A DNA stretch of 64,000 bases from Emergomyces orientalis (lineage: Eukaryota; Ascomycota; Eurotiomycetes; Onygenales; Ajellomycetaceae). The DNA is taken from assembly GCA_002110485.1 (NCBI GenBank), contig MOWL01000003.1:496001-560000 (forward strand). The letters are read 5' to 3'. The first letter of the stretch is position 1. Each line of letters opens with the position of its first letter. The translations under genes were made by a program, and so were the position numbers. A model generated the notes under the pieces. That model had not been told where the DNA came from. It did no database searches and worked only from the letters and a program-made list of their open reading frames with translations. Below, in pieces: positions 57,761 to 64,000 of the stretch.

Positions 57761-60700
57761 ATCAGTTGCAGCAAGGCGTGGCTGTGGAGCGTCAACAAGC
57801 GGACTGTTTTGAAGGCCCGACAAATGCTTGATCGTAGACTAACAAAATAGCATCATGCGTTTTAAAGTTTCTCTGAGGTCCATATTATCGGACTTGGACT
57901 CTTCAAATACACTGCGCGCGAGTCATTGACACCTCAAGCCGCCAGCCATGAACGGACTGAGTTACACCCCACTCTAAGAATGCGCCACTCATCTAGAAGC
58001 AGAGCTTGCAGGTGATGGAATGGCCTGCATTGCTGTGTGTCGTCAAATCAGGAAATCTGAAATTCTTTCGTATTCGTTGAGAGCAGTAGACCCGTTTTCT
58101 GGCTGTGTCTAAGTATCTCTGAGGCCACCAGGTGCCCAGTCCCAATTTCAATCCTCGGTTTTTATTTTCCTTCATCAACCGGTTCCAATTCCAAAAATAA
58201 TCACTCCCGCCTCGTTTATCAATCTTTACCCAGTTTGGTGTTGTGATGATGCAAATAATTTATCTAATACCAGTAGTTATTCTCTTTATTACTGGCCTTT
58301 TTTTTCATGTAGCTTGATATTATCAAGAAGCTTGATAAAGATTTTACTTCGGACAATCCCTCCCCAAAAGCACCGAACCAAGGTTGGCGCGTGTGACAAC
58401 GGCGTTTTCCGTTACTATGGTTAAGAAGACCAAGTCATAAATGTGTGGTCAGCGTCGCTCTGCAAGTTATCTTTTGCCGATGCAATCCTTTCAAATAAAA
58501 ATATTCGAACTAGCGAATTACTACTCAACGGCGGCCTAATGGAGGTGGGTAAATTGATAATATAGCCCATGTTTCAAAATCTCAAGTCCTAATACTGAGT
58601 CAATGCATTGGGTTTATACTTGTTGTCGGAATCCGTTGTCTCCGGTCATCGGGTTCCTTCTTTGCGACCAATTGCTGGCTGAGAGGACAGGATAGTTGCA
58701 GAATTTGCGAACCGCTAGGGAATTGCGGATTATAATCTGGGCATGGACTATGGGGATCGTGGACCAGTGGAATAGATTGATGCTCAAGCGTCTTGTTATG
58801 ACCTACTAACACACACAATTGTGAAACCCAACAATAATTCGAGACCGAACAATTTCGTATTTCGAACCAAGGAACGATAGAAGAAACAAAAACCATAAAA
58901 TATCCTCCCCCCCCCCCCCCCAGCACTTTTCTTTTTGAACAACGGGCCTGCCACAACTAAAGCAGCTTTGGATTTCTACCAAATTCACACCCCTTGTTTT
59001 CACCTACTTGACCTATGCTCCCTTTTAACTCCCTTCCAGGCCCAACCTGGTAAATTCCAATAGATGCCGGCGACATGAGCGCCCCCCATTATTGAATACC
59101 AGACCATGAAGTTCATATGAACATTTTTTTTGGTCGCGAACTTCCTTGGTGAGCTTCATCTACTCTTGCCTTCTGGGTGTTGCCACATGTTCGATTGGGG
59201 CGAAAGGTCGGCCGTTGATGTTTTGTGTTTGTTATTAGCCGACTGGAGGTGAACATCGGATCTTGATTCGTGAGAGCAATGAACGGTTTCGAGACGGCTG
59301 ATGTGCTTCCGGTGCGTTCCTAGCCTTACTCGCATTGTGATAGGGCGATGGGCTTTCAGTCAAGTTGGAAAATGAATATCTTTTCATTCAAACGCCGAAA
59401 TTGAATAGGACAACAAATGATATATAAAGAAACTGAAATTTTGCGATAATTGGCTTATTGGTGATTGTAGGGCTCATCCATTGCAAATGGTTTAACAAAG
59501 AAGAGTGGCTAGCTCCCCATACCTTTGGATAATGGTGGGATGCCTAACGTGGTTGGTGTTCGCCTTTATTTTTTTTTAGTTGACGATAACAGGCAAACAT
59601 CAGCGTCTACAACACTGCTGTAATGGAAATAGAAGGCTTTCTTGTATCTTCCTCGCTATCGCGATTGCTTTACGAAGGCTTAGCAATATTTTCCGAGCGC
59701 CAGAGGGCACATAAAATTGCAAGTCAGCTCTGGTGATGATCCGGGCATAATCTTATACTAGGAAGATCTCTTCCTCTAGCATATAAGAAAAAGGATATAA
59801 TGTCACCTTTTCGGTCAAATCCGGGGAGAGTGACGTCTGTGAGACCAATGGCTAGTAAAGGCACCTCCTGACAGGATTTCTTTTCCCCGCAGTCGCGTTT
59901 TCAATCTCGAGGACTTTCAATAACTTGCAAAAATCGTTTCACTAGCCCTAAAACACGTCAATTTCGCGAACGACTGGGGGTATGTTTAAGCCAGTATCGA
60001 AGAGAAGCCCCGGATACCTGGTTTGGGGGTGGGCTTGGGCGCATCTTACGTGATTAGTTTAATATCCCGATTTGGTAGGACATGATCAGAAGGCTTCCAT
60101 GGGTCCGATGTGGAGGTAGCACTAAGGGAAAAAGGGAATAAAGCTTCACTCATATAGCTCTAGTTTATTTCGCGACTGGCGCGGGGGTTGAAAATTTTTT
60201 GTGCCGTTAGTATGCTTAGCGAAGTGGTCGGAGTAGTATGCCAGGCACGCAGAAAGAGCCACTTGAATAGGATATCAAACCTTGGTCTCATCGAGCAATG
60301 CTGTTCTACCTCGTGAACAAGCAGTTTGTAAACGCCTCATTCCGAACATGCACTCTCCATAGCCAATATAAATAGAAGTTCGGATAATATGTGCTCCAGA
60401 TACTGCTGCGAGGGTTACACAGGTTGGAAATCGATTTCCATATCCATTGGTCTCTCCGAATACTGATCGTCGAGCACATGCGCAGTCCAACTCGACATAG
60501 TTTGGTCGAGGGTAAAATATGTTGTCAGTTCCGCTCGCTCGGACCTGGCTTTGCGAAGCTAACTGGCCACTAGCATTGTTTATTATTGATTGCGGCTAGA
60601 CACGGTTAATACGTCCAAGCCTCCATTGCGAAGAGTTGTAAATTCCGTTGATGTAGTTCTTGGGAACAGTTTTCAACTTTCAAAGTCGCCTAGGAAGGAA

Positions 60701-62926
60701 GGCAATTCTTATAGGTGAAAAGAAGGAGTAGATGTTTGGCAATTTTAGAGGCGTGTGTCAGCACCTAACTAACTAGTATAAATTTAGGTCCAATGGTATT
60801 AGCCAGATCCAACCCTCGGTGGAGGATGACGTGCAGATACTCCGAATTATCCACAGTTACTTATTCCGGCCCTAATCGACTGCCATGACCACTGGACAGA
60901 GTGGTTAAAATCGGGGCCCATCAGATTCAACCCAAAACAGACTTGTTCTTCCAAATCAAAGAAAAAGATGAAACGAGGAGTAAAATATAAAAATAGAAGG
61001 GAAATATGCCAAAATTTAAAGATAAAATAAAGCGAGGAACGGGAAAGCTAAGAAGAAAAATAAAGGCGAAGACGATACTGGAGAGCTGGCCTTAGGGTTG
61101 GAATGATTCACCCTTACAAAGAGGCCGCAAACTAGTAGATGGAGATACCCATGTACCTGGATGTGGTGAGAATTTCGCACGATCTCAGCTCGCTGTGCAG
61201 CTTCAGCAGGCCAATAGCCTCAAGGGATGTCTTTTGCACTGTGATGTTCGTTCCATCAAATCTGCGCATATATCTCTCATGTTATTAATGAAAACTGTTC
61301 CAATTCGTCTCGCCTGCAATGTGTCACCATTTTAATTTCGAATGGTGTCAAAACGTATGGTGCTTGACCACGAGATGATGTCTCTTTCTCGGTGGGAAAC
61401 GGGCTCAAGACCGACTGTTTGAGGGATATGTATATACTTGGCCCAGGCCAAAATGGCAGTTTTAGGTGGTGGCCCTGAATTCCGAGATTTTGTTTTTGGC
61501 TGCAGGTGCATGTTTTCGGAAGGCTCGTTGATTCCTGGTATCGTATGAGGTACGGTGATATCACACGTTCTTCGTTCCCAGTAGTCGTATAAGTCAACAA
61601 CTGGCGAAGGCCGCCAGGACCTTAGGAGAACAGTGGTCAAGAAGATCCAGGTGTATGTCCCAGCTGTGAAACATGAGATTATCGCCACACATTCATTGGC
61701 TAAGACATACACACATGTTCAATTGCCACACTAATTGCCACACGGCGAACTCCGATGGAATCTCCACCAAATACGCCCTCATCTTCGCCGATCTTTAATA
61801 TATTCGCCATTACATTGATTTTTCTACGAAGTCAGAGGTATTCAGCTGAGAATATCACGATACGATCAATATAGCATGTAAATCACTCATATTATTGATG
61901 GATAGTTGTTGGGCAGCCTAAGATGGATTCACGGGTATAAATAGCCATGGAAAACCCATAGATATTTAGCTAGAGCAGAGCTCAGAGCACACAGACCACA
62001 ATACCATATATCTCAATATATTAATTCCTCCCTATATATGTGCATATTATGCTAGCTCCACTCTCCGTCTTATCCTCCGTTTCATACCAGCTAAGGGCGC
62101 TGCAATTGCGATCATCCGGAATACTAGTATTCTGCGCAAGCCTGATTGTTTTAGTGGCCATCGAAATACGATCATTAGGGAAATTCCATCCTCCATCCAG
62201 AAGAGTTCACTGTCGTTTTTAAGTCCCCCATGCTTCAATTATTCCGGCCCAAGCTCCTCACTGTCATTTCGGAGATGTTTGCCAACACCAATTACAGTTG
62301 CCTGAAATCGAAGTCAACTGGAAGGTCACATGATCCTACTATTCCCGAGGCGGCCTGATGCGTCAAGCAAGGGCTTGCCAACCTCTGGGCGCTCCCATTC
62401 CCCCTTACTGAGTGGCTACGGGTGGAACAACGGGAATGAAACATTAAATTCGGGATCTCAAATGTCAACAATATGGGACCTTTTAGGGTGTCAGTCCCGG
62501 AAAACTACTCTCCCTCCCTCCCGTGTATCGGTTGGAGGGGATGAAGTAATCCAATGAGTTTGGGCGCAGAAAGTGGAGTGAGTGTTTTTTGGCCAATGCC
62601 ACCAGACTATGCATTGTTTAATGCACATGATGTGGGATTAATTCTAATATTTTCCCGTGTTAACTACCTCGGTTTACTCATATTTACATTGCTTATTCTC
62701 CCACCTTCGTGTCTAATTCAAATCTCAGCTGTGGGGTGTCATCGACCGCATTAAACCGGTTCTTTTGAAATAGGGCCAGCCGCTAATTGTCCAAAAAGGC
62801 GAAGAATTCCAAAAAGAAAGCAAAATTTGTCTAGCAGTCTTTAGCTACATTTTGCCTTGTATTTTCCGTTCTTCGTTTACCCTTCTCAACAACTTCCCAG
62901 TCGAACTACGAACCTACCTCTGTTTC
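57761..62926. other. gene-poor stretch, 5.2 kb, with two weak ORF candidates
   Basis: Longest gap in the window. Coding-like but unproven pieces on the minus strand are 58600-58790 (LVHDPHSPCPDYNPQFPSGS and following) and 61332-61690 (WIFLTTVLLRSWRPSPVVDL and following, with a hydrophobic segment). Neither has a clear start or partner exon. A run of 15 C lies at 58907-58921. No RNA gene or transposon end recognised. Confidence 0.4.
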
Positions 62927-63523
62927 ATGATCATGAAACTTTTCTCTACATTGGTTGTCCTCCTCACGCTGACCGTCTTCACGGCGGCGCAGGATCCCAC
63001 GCCAGTTTATAAAAGCGATCTTGACCGTCTCCAAGAGCAGCTGTAAGGAATCGAAACCTCAAGTCTACCAAAGCTCTTCGGGCGTAACTGACTCATAACT
63101 CACAGCAAATCGTTCGAGCAAATGATACCCAGTGGTAGAATGGGAAGCATGACACTACCTGCAAAAATTGAATGGCCTTCAATATTGGCGAAGCTCGATG
63201 ACCCGCCTGAATCACTCATTCAACTGTTTGCGTCCGCTATCCCGCAATCCGCATTCCGAAGTCTATTGGATCCTGAAGGCCGGAGTGCGATTGCCAGTGA
63301 CCTCAAGGCTGGGAACACTCCGGACTGGTTCAACAACCTACCCTCAGCCGCTAAAAGCTACATGTCTCATGTACAAGTCCAGGCGACAGCGACCGACATG
63401 CCAATAAACGGTAAAGGAGGGCCAACTTCCACGTCTAGTGCTCTCGCTGCGAAGCCCACTGGAGTTGTTGCTGGTGGCCTAGCGCTTGCAGCTGGAGTTT
63501 TGGGCCTTGCTGTTGCGCTATGA
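62927..63523 (+). CDS. small secreted, probably GPI-anchored protein
   Basis: Exons 62927-63042 and 63106-63523 join in phase and give 177 aa. The N-terminus MIMKLFSTLVVLLTLTVFTA is a signal peptide, probably cut before QDPTPVY; the ATG at 62933 is an equal start candidate. The C-terminus, GVVAGGLALAAGVLGLAVAL, is an uninterrupted hydrophobic tail preceded by a Ser/Thr/Gly-rich stretch (NGKGGPTSTSSALAAKPT), as in GPI-anchor signals. The middle (WPSILAKLDDPPESLIQLFA, WFNNLPSAAKSYM) resembles small fungal cell-wall or surface proteins of unknown role. Alone among the genes here it could be a client of the GPI pathway that starts with GWT1. Family function unknown. Confidence 0.78.
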
Positions 63524-64000
63524 GTTCAAAATATTGGAAACGATACGTTATTATAGCGTGGGACAAGTGAATATGTCGTTCGATAGATATATATCGTCGT
63601 TTAATGATTACTCTAGGTTACCTGCAAGCTAAATTGGCACTCTTCGCATTGGCAATGATATTAGAATTTCTCTTGTTTGGGGTTACACCCTACAGGCGCC
63701 AGGATATGCCTCATCAACTTTGAATTTTGTGGCTACTCCAGTTTTTCACCCTGCGATGAATGGTATTCCTACCTTTAGCAGTCATTTCACCTGAATATCG
63801 AACGGCAATCAATCGACTAGAATCCAATCCTTGAGTAGCCAATCAGATCCACGCATCCAATGTGTACTGCGAACGATGCGTTTTAATCGAGTGCTACTTT
63901 ATAGCTATGCTCATCTCCTTATTAGCGAGGGCAACGTAGCTTGATAGAAGGGGTTGTCTCGCAGGCGCCTCCTCCGTAAAGTTAGTTGTCCCTGAAAAGA
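63524..64000. other. right edge, no gene seen
   Basis: 3' side of the GPI-type gene; short frames only. Confidence 0.5.

Noticed and set aside
1..64000. CRISPR arrays, bacterial operons, attachment sites
   Set aside because: Intron-containing fungal DNA; no regularly spaced repeats other than the LINE minisatellite and microsatellites.

Overview
The window is nuclear DNA of a filamentous ascomycete. Its genes have short GT-AG introns (about 50-130 nt in most cases), encode Zn2Cys6 regulators and fungus-specific proteins, and lie between AT-rich spacers with long poly-T tracts. The gene set (GWT1, SEC63, class II cAMP phosphodiesterase, fungal cupin, SAM+HMG-box protein) and a fragment of a gene family I associate with dimorphic Onygenales point to Eurotiomycetes, probably Onygenales (inference; no species call is possible from this sequence alone). 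I rebuilt exon structures by eye from reading frame, splice-site consensus and family motifs.

Layout. 1-2369: 5' part of an intact Ty1/copia retrotransposon on the minus strand, cut by the window edge, 226 bp upstream of a mitochondrial acyl-CoA dehydrogenase gene (2596-4161). 4.2-11 kb: a small membrane protein (minus) and an unrecognised two-exon gene (8373-9560). 11.1-13.6 kb: a Zn2Cys6 regulator converging on a cupin gene. 14.2-19.7 kb: a full-length Tad-like LINE with a 13-bp target-site duplication. 20.2-21.8 kb: GWT1. 22-27 kb: relics, namely overlapping unrecognised ORFs, a family fragment and a frameshifted gene. 27.9-30.0 kb: amidase. 32.1-38.5 kb, minus strand: cAMP phosphodiesterase and an SSH4-type SPRY protein. 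40.7-47.8 kb, plus strand: Xaa-Pro aminopeptidase, a 123-aa fungal protein, SEC63. 49.9-52.7 kb: a second Zn2Cys6 regulator. 56.5-57.8 kb: a six-exon SAM+HMG-box gene between two gene-poor stretches. 62.9-63.5 kb: a secreted, probably GPI-anchored protein.

Most genes look like unrelated single-copy housekeeping or regulatory genes, and I see no biosynthetic cluster or new multi-gene system. Several act in the secretory and endomembrane pathway (GWT1, SEC63, the SSH4-type adaptor, the GPI-type protein), but they are spread out and this is not evidence of linkage.

The most unusual object is the LINE. Both ORFs keep one reading frame over about 4.8 kb with no indel, yet carry more than 30 in-frame stops, mostly TGA. 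It has CpG-free stretches of about 1.26 kb, 0.41 kb and 0.86 kb. Against that background a CpG-rich 30-bp (10-codon) minisatellite occurs twice in the same frame: inside the endonuclease domain and at the 3' end. The copia element is fully open and rich in CpG, so the window holds one hypermutated and one untouched retroelement.
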